Shown here piece after piece: positions 26,801 through 34,539 of a DNA stretch of 40,765 bases. Origin of the DNA: Streptomyces spinoverrucosus (GTDB taxonomy: Bacteria > Actinomycetota > Actinomycetes > Streptomycetales > Streptomycetaceae); assembly GCF_006539505.1 (NCBI RefSeq), contig NZ_BJND01000076.1, positions 1 through 40,765 of the forward strand. Direction: 5' to 3'. The notes beneath the pieces are model-generated. The model had not been told where the DNA came from and made no database searches. It worked only from the letters and a program-made list of their open reading frames with translations. The number at the start of each line of letters is the position of its first letter. Position 1 is the stretch's first letter. Both the position numbers and the translations under genes were made by a program.

Positions 26801-27610
26801 TCACGCTCCCCAGTCAGGTTCATGCGTGGTCATGCCGTCGGCGTCCAGGTCCACCGTCCCGCCCGCGTACAGCGCGGTCGGCGGTACCCAGCGCACGGTG
26901 ACCCGTTCCGGGGGCCCGCCCAGCACCGCGACGGCGGCGTTGTGGCGGGGCCCGGACGGCAGGTCCAGCAGCGTCCACCCGGGCGGGCGGCGGCGCCGGT
27001 CGGCCCCCAGGTAGTCCTGGCCCGGATCCCGGGACAGGCCGGTGCCCAGCGCCTTGAGGTAGGCCTCCTTGCGGGTCCACATCCGCCCGAACAGCTCACG
27101 CCGCTCCTCGACGGCCAGGCCCGCCAGCTCCGCCTGCTCCCCCGGGTGCAGTGCCGGGGTGCACACCTCGACGGTCTCGTCCCTGGGCAGCCGCTCCACG
27201 TCGGCGCCGAGCACGGTGGCGGCGACGGCGACGACGGCCATGCCGTGGCTGTGCGCCAGGGAGAAGTGCAGCGGCGGGTCGGGGTGGGCGACGGCGGGCC
27301 GCCCGTGCGGCTTGCCGCACCCGGGGCAGGGCTCCCGCACGAACGGCACCTCGCGCGGCGCCAGCCCCAGGTAGGCGCCGAGCAGCCGGCGCAGCGCGAC
27401 ATGCGCGGAGGCGTAGGTGATGCCGTCGGTGGGGCGGACGAAGGAGGCGGTGCGCCGGCGTTCCGCGTCGTCCAGCTCGGACAGGTCCAGCAGCTCGGCC
27501 GCCGTCTCCAGCCGGGGGCGGCGCACCAGCCACACGTCGAGCTGCCCCGGGGCCGGCAGCCGCGTCCTCGCGGTCTCGGGTCCCTCGCGGACCACCAGCT
27601 CCGGAATCAC
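26801..27610 (-). CDS. 4'-phosphopantetheinyl transferase, Sfp type
   Basis: A 269-residue enzyme that moves phosphopantetheine from CoA to the serine of carrier proteins. The magnesium site is LGADVERL (D137, E139) and WTRKEAYLKALG (W178, K181, E182). CPGCGKPHGRP (about 95-105) and the HFSLAHSHG block are typical of actinobacterial Sfp-like enzymes. GTG at 27610 overlaps the stop of the preceding ACP gene (GTGA), so it is coupled to that ACP. JadM of the jadomycin cluster is a known parallel. Confidence 0.92.
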   Translation of the reverse strand: MIPELVVREGPETARTRLPAPGQLDVWLVRRPRLETAAELLDLSELDDAERRRTASFVRPTDGITYASAHVALRRLLGAYLGLAPREVPFVREPCPGCGKPHGRPAVAHPDPPLHFSLAHSHGMAVVAVAATVLGADVERLPRDETVEVCTPALHPGEQAELAGLAVEERRELFGRMWTRKEAYLKALGTGLSRDPGQDYLGADRRRRPPGWTLLDLPSGPRHNAAVAVLGGPPERVTVRWVPPTALYAGGTVDLDADGMTTHEPDWGA

Positions 27611-28056
27611 GTCGTGCCCGGCCCGTCGTGCGAGACCAGGTGGGCGCCCTGCCCGCCGCGCTTGTGCGGGCTGTCCCCGGGGCCGAGCTGCCCGGACAGG
27701 CACTCGATGAGTTCGGCGGCGCTGTTGGCGCGCAGCAGCATGTTGAGGTTGACGTCGAGGTGGAGGGCCGCCTCCATCCGGCGCTGGAGTTCGAGGCCGT
27801 TGATGGAGCCGATGCCGAGACTGTTCATCGGGCGGCCCTCGGTGTCGATGCTGTGCGGCGGCACCCGCAGCACTCGGGCGAGTTCGGCCCGTACGTACGC
27901 GTCGATCAGCCGGACCCGCTCGGTCTCGTCGCAGGCGGCCAGGTGGGCCGGGTCCGGGGGGTCCACGTCGACGACGGTGTCCTGCTCGAACTCGTAGTCG
28001 AAGTCGTCGAAATCATCGAGGTCGTCGAAGACCCAGGTCTTCGTTGTCTGGTCCAT
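27607..28056 (-). CDS. Acyl carrier protein with acidic N-terminal extension
   Basis: A 149-residue carrier protein. Residues 10-34 are very acidic, with Asp/Phe repeats (DDLDDFDDFDYEFEQD). The carrier domain covers about 45-125, with the attachment site GIGSINGLEL (S84), where the usual DSL reads GSI. The next helix (RRMEAALHLDVNLNMLLR) resembles modular or trans-acting ACPs rather than type II minimal ACPs. The last 25 residues are Gly/His-rich. It is followed directly by the PPTase gene. It may hold a starter or a tailoring acyl group; this is inference. Confidence 0.85.
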   Translation of the reverse strand: MDQTTKTWVFDDLDDFDDFDYEFEQDTVVDVDPPDPAHLAACDETERVRLIDAYVRAELARVLRVPPHSIDTEGRPMNSLGIGSINGLELQRRMEAALHLDVNLNMLLRANSAAELIECLSGQLGPGDSPHKRGGQGAHLVSHDGPGTT

Positions 28057-28104
28057 GGGCGTGCCCCGTTGGGAGTCGAAGGGTGAAAGGAAGGGCGGGA
28101 TGGC

Positions 28105-29523
28105 TCATCCGCGCCGGAGACCGGTGAGGCCGACCAGCAGTCCGACGCCGCCGAGTGCGGCCACGAACACCAGCGCGGGCCGGCAGGCCTCGACCGCCTC
28201 GGCGGCACTGGCGCCGGGTACCGCGGCGGAGGCGAGCAGCGCGGCGACGGCCGCGACGGCGATCGCCGCGGCGAGCTGGACGGCCGTCTGGTACAGGCCG
28301 CTGCCCGCGCCCCGGTCGGCGGGGCTCAGCTCCGAGGTGGCCCGCATGTTCAGCGCGGCGAAGGACAGCACGAAGGCGGCCCCGACCAGCAGGAGCGTCG
28401 GCAGCAGCCGGGCGGGGTAGTCCAGCGGCCAGGACGGGCCGAGTTGGAGCAGGTACCCGGCGAACGCGCAGGCGGCGCCGGCCGCGATCAGCCGGGGTGC
28501 GCCGAAGCGGGCGACCAGGCCCCCGGACGCGAGCGCCGTGACCGCCGGTGGGACGGCGGCCGGGACGAGGGCCATCGCGGCCGTCAGCGGCGACCAGCCC
28601 GCGACGGTCTGCATCTGATACGTCAGCACGAACAGCAGCCCCAGATAGGAGCCGTTGAGGCAGGCCGCGCCGAGCGCCGAACGGATCAGCGCGGCGTTGC
28701 GCAAAGGCCGCACGAGCGGTTCGGGCGTGCTGCGTTCGACGACCGCGAAGGCCAGGAGCAGCAGCACGGCCGCGGCGAGCGGCCCGGCGGCCCGGGGCGC
28801 GGTCCAGCCGTGCGCGGGTACGGCGCCGATGCCGTACACCAGGGCGAGGAGCGCCGCCGTGAAGGTGACGGCGCCGGGGATGTCGTAGCGGCGTGGGGCG
28901 TTGTTCGCTTTCCCCGTCTCCTCGTCCGGGATCAGCTTGAGGCCGAGGGCGAACAGGATCAGCACGACCGGGGCCGGGAACGCGAACGACAGCCGCCAGC
29001 TGAACTCGGTGAGCCAGCCGGACAGCAGCAGGCCGGCGGTGAAGCCGCCGGCGCCGAACAGGGCGTAGACGGACACCGCCCGGTCGCGGGGCGGGCCCTG
29101 CGGGAAGGCGGTGGCGATGATGGCGAGGCCGGTGGGGGCGGTCAGCGCCGCGCAGAAGCCCTTGACGACACGGGTGGCAACGAGCAGCGCCGGCTCCTGG
29201 GCGAGCGCGCTCAGGGCGGAGGCGGCGGCGAAGGCGAGCAGCGCCGCCAGATAGACCCGGCGGCGCCCCAGCAGGCTCACCACCCGGGCGCCGAACAGCA
29301 GCAGACCGCCGAAGCCGACGGCGAAGCCGGTCATCGCCCAGTGCACATCGGTCAGCGGCAGCCCGAGGTCCGTGCCGATCGCGGGCAGCGCCACGACCGC
29401 CACGGACACTTCGAGCGCGTCGATGAGCATGTTGCCGGCGAGCACGAGCAGGAGCCCCCACAGCCGCGGGCTCCACCGCCCGTCCCCGGTGCCGACCTCG
29501 GGCGCGGGGTGCGTCCTGGTCAT
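28105..29523 (-). CDS. MFS drug exporter, DHA2 (14-helix) type
   Basis: A 472-residue membrane protein with about 14 hydrophobic helices. The loop between helices 2 and 3 reads LLFGARVVSLLGRRRVYLA, the MFS motif A region, and RVVKGFCAALTAPTGLAII is motif C-like. Proteins of this kind export polyketides and give self-resistance; the analogue is UrdJ/JadL. I chose the ATG at 29523, 4 bases after the stop of the oxygenase-reductase gene; the frame is open further upstream. Confidence 0.9.
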   Translation of the reverse strand: MTRTHPAPEVGTGDGRWSPRLWGLLLVLAGNMLIDALEVSVAVVALPAIGTDLGLPLTDVHWAMTGFAVGFGGLLLFGARVVSLLGRRRVYLAALLAFAAASALSALAQEPALLVATRVVKGFCAALTAPTGLAIIATAFPQGPPRDRAVSVYALFGAGGFTAGLLLSGWLTEFSWRLSFAFPAPVVLILFALGLKLIPDEETGKANNAPRRYDIPGAVTFTAALLALVYGIGAVPAHGWTAPRAAGPLAAAVLLLLAFAVVERSTPEPLVRPLRNAALIRSALGAACLNGSYLGLLFVLTYQMQTVAGWSPLTAAMALVPAAVPPAVTALASGGLVARFGAPRLIAAGAACAFAGYLLQLGPSWPLDYPARLLPTLLLVGAAFVLSFAALNMRATSELSPADRGAGSGLYQTAVQLAAAIAVAAVAALLASAAVPGASAAEAVEACRPALVFVAALGGVGLLVGLTGLRRG

Positions 29524-29527
29524 GGCG

Positions 29528-31948
29528 TCATCCCAGGAGGGTGCCGCCGCTGGCGTCGACGAAGGAGCCGGTGACCCAGCGGGCATCGTCGGATACGAGG
29601 AAGGCGACGACGTCGGCGACGTCCCGCGGTTCGCCGACCCGGTTGAAGGTGGACAGCGCCGCCATCGCCTCGACGGCCTCGGGGATGTCGAACAGCGGGT
29701 TGCCGTTGCGGGTGATGCCGGGGGCGACGCTGTTGACGGTGATGCCGCGCGGGCCGAGCGCCTTGGCGTAGTGCAGGGCGAGCTGCTCGATGGCGCCCTT
29801 GCTCATCGCGTAGGCGATCTCGTCGGGGTTGGCGAACCGGGTCAGCCCCGAGGAGATGTTCACGATCCGCCCGCCGTCGGGCATGTTCGTCAGGGCGCGC
29901 TGGATGATGAAGAACGGCGCCCTGGCGTTGACCGCGAAGATCCGGTCGAACTGCTCCGGCGTGGTGTCCTCCGGCTTCACCCCGCCCATCACACCGGCGT
30001 TGTTGACCAGGATGTTCAGCTCGGTGGAGCCGGTGCGCTCCTTCAGGCCCTCCTCCAGGGCGAGGAACAGCTCGTGCACATCGCCGGGCGTGCCGAGTTC
30101 GGCGCGTACGGCGAACGCCCGGCCGCCGTCCTTCTCGATCCCGGCGACGACCTCGGCGGCCGCGTCCTCGTTGGTGCCGTAGTGCACGGCGACCAGCGCG
30201 CCGTCGCGGGCGAGCCGCTCGGCGGTGGCCCGGCCCATGCCTCGGCTGGCGCCCGTGACGAGCGCCGTCCTGCCGGTCAGGTTGCCCATCTTCCTTCTCC
30301 TGACGTTGTGTTGTCGGTGGCGGTGCGGGGAGTGGGGTGCGGTGCGCACGCCGGGTGTGAACCACCGGGCGAGCGCCGCTTCGAGGCCGTCCGGGGTGTC
30401 GCCGGCCCAGGCGATGTATCCGTCCGGGCGTACGAGGAGGGCGGCCACGTCGGGCAGTGCGCCGCCGTCGGCGGGGCGCGCGGTCACGGTGTCGACGGCA
30501 CCGGACCACTGCCGCGCCACCTCTGCGAACGCCTCCGCGGCGCCGGTCAGCACGAGCAGCACGCCGCGTGCGGGGCGGAGCAGGTCCAGGGTGGTCGGTG
30601 GAGCGTCGGTTCCCAGGAGGGAGGCCTCGGGCAGCCGGGACCCGACGAGCATGGGCGCGCCGGTGGACCCGTGCGGCCCGCCCGCGCTCCCGCCGACAGC
30701 CGGTCGCGGTGCTTCCGCACGCCCGTCGACGACGGCCCGGCGCCGCCCGTCCTCGGTCGCCCCCGCCGGTGCGAGCGGCAGCGAATCCGTCGCCGCGTAC
30801 CGCACGTCCAGCCCGCTGATCGTCCCCGCCAGATGCGCCCGCACCCGCTCGTACGACGTCAGCTCGCCGATCACCGAGCGAAGCGCCTCCACCTCCGGCC
30901 CGCCCAGCAGCAGCCGGGCCTGGGCGCGGATGTTGGACAGGACCCGGCGGCCGATCGCGTGCCGTTCCTCGTGGTAGGTGTCGAGGAGTCCCTCGGGGGC
31001 GCGGCCGTGGACGGTCGCCGCCAGTTTCCAGCCGAGGTTGACCGCGTCCTGGAGGCCGAGGTTGAGGGCCTGGCCGCCGATCGGCATCTGCTGGTGGGCG
31101 GCGTCACCGGCGAGCAGCACGCGACCGGAGCGGTAGCGCTCGGCCTGCCGGGAGGCGTCGCCGAAGGCGTTGACCCACAGCGGGGTGCCGTGCGCGATGT
31201 CCTCGCCGGTGACCTCCCGCCAGGCGGCGACGATGTCGGCGAAGCGGGCCTCGCCGGCGCGGGGCGGGGTGCCGAACCGGTGGACCATCACGCGGGTGAC
31301 ACCGTCCCCGCGCCGGGCGGCGATGGCGAGCCCCTTCGGCAGCCGTTCGAAGCGCCGGCCCGGGATCTCGATGCCGTCGACGTCGGCGCGGATCAGCTCC
31401 CGCTCGGCGTCGTTGCCGGGGAAGCCGACGCCCGCGAGCCGCCGGACCGCGGACTGCTCGCCGTCGCAGCCGACGACGTACCGCGCGGTGAACGTCACCA
31501 CCCGCCCGGCGTGCCGGGCCGTCACCGTCACATGACTCTCGTCCTGGGTCAGTTCGGTGACCTCGTGGCCGCGCAGGACGCGCGCGCCGAGGCGGGCCGC
31601 GCGGGCGCCGAGGAGTTCCTCGGTGCGCACCTGCGGCACCTTCCACTGCCCGGGGTAGGGGCTGGGCAGCGTGAGGTCCAGGGGCAGTCCGCCGAAGTGG
31701 CCGCGCGGCTCGTGCGGCGGCAGCGGGTCGCCGAAGCCGTCCGGCCCGTCGAGCAGCCCGCGCTGCTTCAGCAGCTCCATGGTCCGCGCGTGCAGCGTGG
31801 AGGCCCGGGACTCCGTGGTCGGAGCGTCCAGGCGTTCCAGTACGGTCACGTCGGCGCCGCCGAGCCGCAGTTCCCCGGCGAGCATCAGCCCGACGGGTCC
31901 GGCGCCGACCACGACGACGTCCGTATCGACAGCGTCGGCGCCGGCCAT
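29528..31948 (-). CDS. FAD monooxygenase-SDR reductase fusion, PgaM-like
   Basis: An 806-residue two-part protein. Residues 1-535 are an aromatic hydroxylase-type flavoprotein: VVVGAGPVG (FAD loop, 13-20), CDG (161-163), GDAAHQQMPIGGQ (281-293) and a thioredoxin-like C-terminal domain. After a basic linker, residues 554-806 are a short-chain reductase with TGASRGMG (565-572), SS, and YAMSK (Y713, K717). No stop separates them. In angucycline pathways PgaM has this fusion: the flavin part oxygenates or dehydrates ring A/B and the reductase reduces the C-6 ketone. An internal ATG at 30289 with a strong ribosome site can yield the free reductase. It starts 2 bases after the cyclase stop. Confidence 0.9.
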   Translation of the reverse strand: MAGADAVDTDVVVVGAGPVGLMLAGELRLGGADVTVLERLDAPTTESRASTLHARTMELLKQRGLLDGPDGFGDPLPPHEPRGHFGGLPLDLTLPSPYPGQWKVPQVRTEELLGARAARLGARVLRGHEVTELTQDESHVTVTARHAGRVVTFTARYVVGCDGEQSAVRRLAGVGFPGNDAERELIRADVDGIEIPGRRFERLPKGLAIAARRGDGVTRVMVHRFGTPPRAGEARFADIVAAWREVTGEDIAHGTPLWVNAFGDASRQAERYRSGRVLLAGDAAHQQMPIGGQALNLGLQDAVNLGWKLAATVHGRAPEGLLDTYHEERHAIGRRVLSNIRAQARLLLGGPEVEALRSVIGELTSYERVRAHLAGTISGLDVRYAATDSLPLAPAGATEDGRRRAVVDGRAEAPRPAVGGSAGGPHGSTGAPMLVGSRLPEASLLGTDAPPTTLDLLRPARGVLLVLTGAAEAFAEVARQWSGAVDTVTARPADGGALPDVAALLVRPDGYIAWAGDTPDGLEAALARWFTPGVRTAPHSPHRHRQHNVRRRKMGNLTGRTALVTGASRGMGRATAERLARDGALVAVHYGTNEDAAAEVVAGIEKDGGRAFAVRAELGTPGDVHELFLALEEGLKERTGSTELNILVNNAGVMGGVKPEDTTPEQFDRIFAVNARAPFFIIQRALTNMPDGGRIVNISSGLTRFANPDEIAYAMSKGAIEQLALHYAKALGPRGITVNSVAPGITRNGNPLFDIPEAVEAMAALSTFNRVGEPRDVADVVAFLVSDDARWVTGSFVDASGGTLLG
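30290..30301 (-). promoter_or_regulatory. Internal ribosome-binding site for the free reductase
   Basis: AGGAGAAGGAAG lies directly before the in-frame ATG at 30289, inside the fusion gene. It would start a separate 253-residue SDR (29528-30289), as is known for PgaM. Confidence 0.7.
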
Positions 31949-31950
31949 GG

Positions 31951-32895
31951 TCAGCGCCTCGCCTCGGCGTACGCCTTGGCGTGGCCCAAGGTGGCGCAGC
32001 TGTTGGTGCTCAGCGCCGAGCGCACGTACTCCCGGGCCTCGGCGACGCCCGCCTCGGGCCCGAGGATCTTCTCGATGTTCTCCGGGCGCAGCACGACGGT
32101 GTGCTGCGAGGAGGCGGTGCAGCCGGTGCCGGTGTCGGTGAACGTCCAGTAGCCGGTGTGCAGGTTCATCAGGGCCGGCAGCGTGGTCTGCTTGTAGGCG
32201 ATCTTCCGGCCCTCCAGGCACACCCGGTACGACTGGGTGGTGTGCGTGGAGCCGTCCTTGGCGCGGGTGTCCATCTCCAGGGTCTGCAGGCCCGGGGTGT
32301 CCTCGGTGAGCCGGACGGTCGCCACGTGCGGCAGCCGCTCGGACCACAGACCGGCCTCGTTGATGAAGTCGTAGACGTCCTTGGCGGACCCCTCGACCTC
32401 GATGGTGTCCTCGAAGGAGAACGTCAGCTCCTCGGCCGCGGTGGCGAGTTCGACGTTGCTCTTCAGGGCCGCGAGTTCCGAGCGGGAGTTGCGGTCCACG
32501 GCCTCGTCGATCCACTTCAGGCTCGCCGGGTCGTCGTCGACGGCCGTGTAGTCGTGCAGCAGCCGCACGCGCGAGGTGGTCTCGTCCTGCGGCTCGATGA
32601 TCCAGGTGCCGCCCATGGAGGCGACCGGCGGGGTGGAGACCTGCTGGCGGAAGGTGATCCGCAGGGCGTCCGGGTCCAGGACGCGGCGCGAGGACCAGTT
32701 CTTGGGCTCACCGTTGGCGGTGGCCCAGATCCGGATCAGCTCCTCGTTGCCGGAGCGCTCCAGGTGGTCGACGTAGATGGTCGGGGGGAAGATCCGCGGC
32801 CAGTTCGCCACGTCGGCGATCAGCCGGTAGACGTCGGCGGCCGGGGCCGAGATCGCGATCTCGTGCTCGACTTCCCGCAGCTCGGATGCGGACAT
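31951..32895 (-). CDS. Didomain polyketide aromatase/cyclase
   Basis: A 314-residue protein with two helix-grip (SRPBCC/START) domains, about residues 8-150 and 158-305. The first opens VEHEIAISAPAADVYRLIAD, the second FEDTIEVEGSAKDVYDFINE, the usual duplicated pattern. Such didomain enzymes follow a C9 ketoreductase and close and aromatise the first ring (C7-C12). Parallels are ActVII, JadD and UrdL. GAGGAG precedes the ATG. It lies between the ketoreductase and the PgaM-like gene, as in urd and pga clusters. Confidence 0.93.
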   Translation of the reverse strand: MSASELREVEHEIAISAPAADVYRLIADVANWPRIFPPTIYVDHLERSGNEELIRIWATANGEPKNWSSRRVLDPDALRITFRQQVSTPPVASMGGTWIIEPQDETTSRVRLLHDYTAVDDDPASLKWIDEAVDRNSRSELAALKSNVELATAAEELTFSFEDTIEVEGSAKDVYDFINEAGLWSERLPHVATVRLTEDTPGLQTLEMDTRAKDGSTHTTQSYRVCLEGRKIAYKQTTLPALMNLHTGYWTFTDTGTGCTASSQHTVVLRPENIEKILGPEAGVAEAREYVRSALSTNSCATLGHAKAYAEARR

Positions 32896-32949
32896 GCGTG
32901 AACTCCTCGAAGGGTACGGGGGGCGGGCGGATCGGGCGGATCGGGCGGA

Positions 32950-33735
32950 TCAGAAGTTGCCGAGGCCGCCGCAGACGTTGAGGGCCTGTGCCGTGATGGA
33001 GGCGGCGGTGTCGGAGGCGAGGTAGCCGACCAGCCCGGCGACCTCTTCGGGGGTGGAGTAGCGGCCGAGCGGGATCTTCGCCGTGAACTTCTCCATGATC
33101 GCGTCCTCGGTGGTGTCGTACGCCGCCGCGTAACCGGCGCGCACCCGCTGCGCCATGGGGGTCTCCACATAACCGGGGCAGACCGCGTTGACGGTGATGC
33201 CGGTGGGGGCGAGCTCGTTGCCGAGGGCCTTGGTGAAGCCGACGACGCCGTGCTTGGAGGCGGAGTAGGGGGCGCCGAGGACGACGCCCTGCTTGCCGGC
33301 CGTGGAGGCGATGTTGATGATCCGGCCGCGGTTCTTGTGCCGCATGCCGCCGGTGGTGAGGGCCGCGCGGGTGAGCCGGAAGACGCTGTTGAGGTTGGTC
33401 TCGACGACGTCGTACCAGAGCTCGTCGTCGATGTCGGCGGTGACGCCGCCGCCGGACCGGCCCGCGTTGTTGACCAGGACGTCGACGGTGCCGAAGCGGT
33501 CCACGGCGGCCTGCACGAAGTTCTGGATGGACAGCGCCGAGCGCACGTCGAGGGTGGCGCCGTCGACGTCGAGGCCCTCGGCGGTCAGCTCCTTGACGGT
33601 CCGGGCGACGTTGTCGGCGTCGCGGGAGCCGAGGAAGACGCGGTGACCCTGCTGGGCCAGCAGCCGCGCCACCGCGAGGCCGATTCCGCTGGTGGCCCCG
33701 GAGACGAGGGCGACCCGCTCGTGCTTGTCGGACAT
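32950..33735 (-). CDS. Type II PKS C9 ketoreductase, ActIII-like
   Basis: A 261-residue short-chain dehydrogenase, the same length as ActIII. The NADPH loop is SGATSGIG (12-19). The active site is N114, S144, Y157 and K161, at exactly the ActIII positions. The stereocontrol motif that is PGG (94-96) in ActIII reads SGG here. It reduces the C9 carbonyl of the nascent chain bound to the ACP, which sets the first ring closure. GGGAG ribosome site before the ATG. The C-terminus LNVCGGLGNF is typical. Confidence 0.94.
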   Translation of the reverse strand: MSDKHERVALVSGATSGIGLAVARLLAQQGHRVFLGSRDADNVARTVKELTAEGLDVDGATLDVRSALSIQNFVQAAVDRFGTVDVLVNNAGRSGGGVTADIDDELWYDVVETNLNSVFRLTRAALTTGGMRHKNRGRIINIASTAGKQGVVLGAPYSASKHGVVGFTKALGNELAPTGITVNAVCPGYVETPMAQRVRAGYAAAYDTTEDAIMEKFTAKIPLGRYSTPEEVAGLVGYLASDTAASITAQALNVCGGLGNF

Positions 33736-33868
33736 GTCTGCTGCTCCCTTGTCGGCATGTGTGCATGTCTGGGGGTGCGCCGGTGCCCGACTCGGGGACG
33801 GGCACCGGCGCACGGTGGGGGTGACTGGTCGAGGGGTACGGCCTCGGGGGCTGCGCCGCCGTGGTGGC

Positions 33869-34141
33869 TCAGGCGGCCTGCGCCGACTCCGCCAGCTGGG
33901 TGTTGACGATCTCCAGCAGGGCGCGCGGCGTCTTGGCCTCGGTGACGACACTGTCGTCCAGGGAGATGCCGTAGTCGCGCTCGATGCGACCGCAGGTCTC
34001 CAGGATGGCCAGCGACTCGTAGCTGAGCTCCTCGAAGTCGGTGTCGAGGATGTCGCCGTCCAGGTCGATGTTCTCGTCGGCCCCGGCGGACTCCAGGAGG
34101 ATGCGCTTGAGGTCGTCGAGGCTGAAGGACTGGGTGGACAC
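33869..34141 (-). CDS. Type II minimal PKS acyl carrier protein
   Basis: A 90-residue carrier protein with the acidic, helical pattern of aromatic PKS ACPs (SLDDLKRILLESAG, NIDLDGDILDTDFEELSYESLAI). The phosphopantetheine serine is S43; the residue before it is Glu, where most ACPs have Asp. It carries the growing chain between KS-alpha and tailoring enzymes. GTG at 34141 with GAGGAA upstream. It is unusually far (398 bases) from the KS-beta gene. Confidence 0.93.
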   Translation of the reverse strand: MSTQSFSLDDLKRILLESAGADENIDLDGDILDTDFEELSYESLAILETCGRIERDYGISLDDSVVTEAKTPRALLEIVNTQLAESAQAA

Positions 34142-34293
34142 GGGTGGTTCCTCTCGTCTGAGTCTTTCGGGGAACGTACGAACGCCCGCGGCCCGGCCCA
34201 GACGCGGGAGATACGAACGGACCGGACACGCGGGCGCGTTCGGGGGGCGGCGCGGGGCGCCTTGCGCGGCAGCGGCAGGGCGTACGCGGGGCT

Positions 34294-34539
34294 CCGCCGG
34301 ACGGCACTACGGGGAAGCCGCAGGGCGGCGCTCGGGGGGACCGCCGGGCGGCCTGCGCGGCGGCCGTGACGACCGTTGCCGCAAGGCACACTCGGGCGCA
34401 CCGCCGGACCGCCGCAACGACCCTTGGCCACAGGTCGCGTTCAAGGGCGGCCGCCGGACAGCCCCACACCGCCGTCACAACCATCGCCGCGATGAAGCCG
34501 GCGTGGCCCGCAACGCGCCCTCGCGGAACCGCCGGACGG
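34294..34539. repeat. Decayed tandem copies of the KS-beta gene's 3' end
   Basis: Units beginning CCGCCGG start at 34294, 34341, 34401, 34451 and 34529; the last is the true KS-beta terminus. The unit at 34451 keeps about 45 bases clearly matching the coding end (GFNAATVVTAA against GFIAAMVVTAV on the minus strand); the unit at 34341 keeps the TVVTA part; others are more decayed. Unit length drifts from 47 to 78 bases. The whole gap 34142-34539 holds no gene; 34142-34293 shows only the ACP ribosome site. Confidence 0.7.

Noticed and set aside
31949..32515. Upstream extension of the PgaM-like frame
   Set aside because: The frame stays open through the cyclase gene, but that part is a shadow of the cyclase; the ATG at 31948 gives the proper flavoprotein start.
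34142..34539. A small gene in the KS-beta/ACP gap
   Set aside because: All open frames there are low-complexity Arg/Ala/Pro readings of the tandem repeats.
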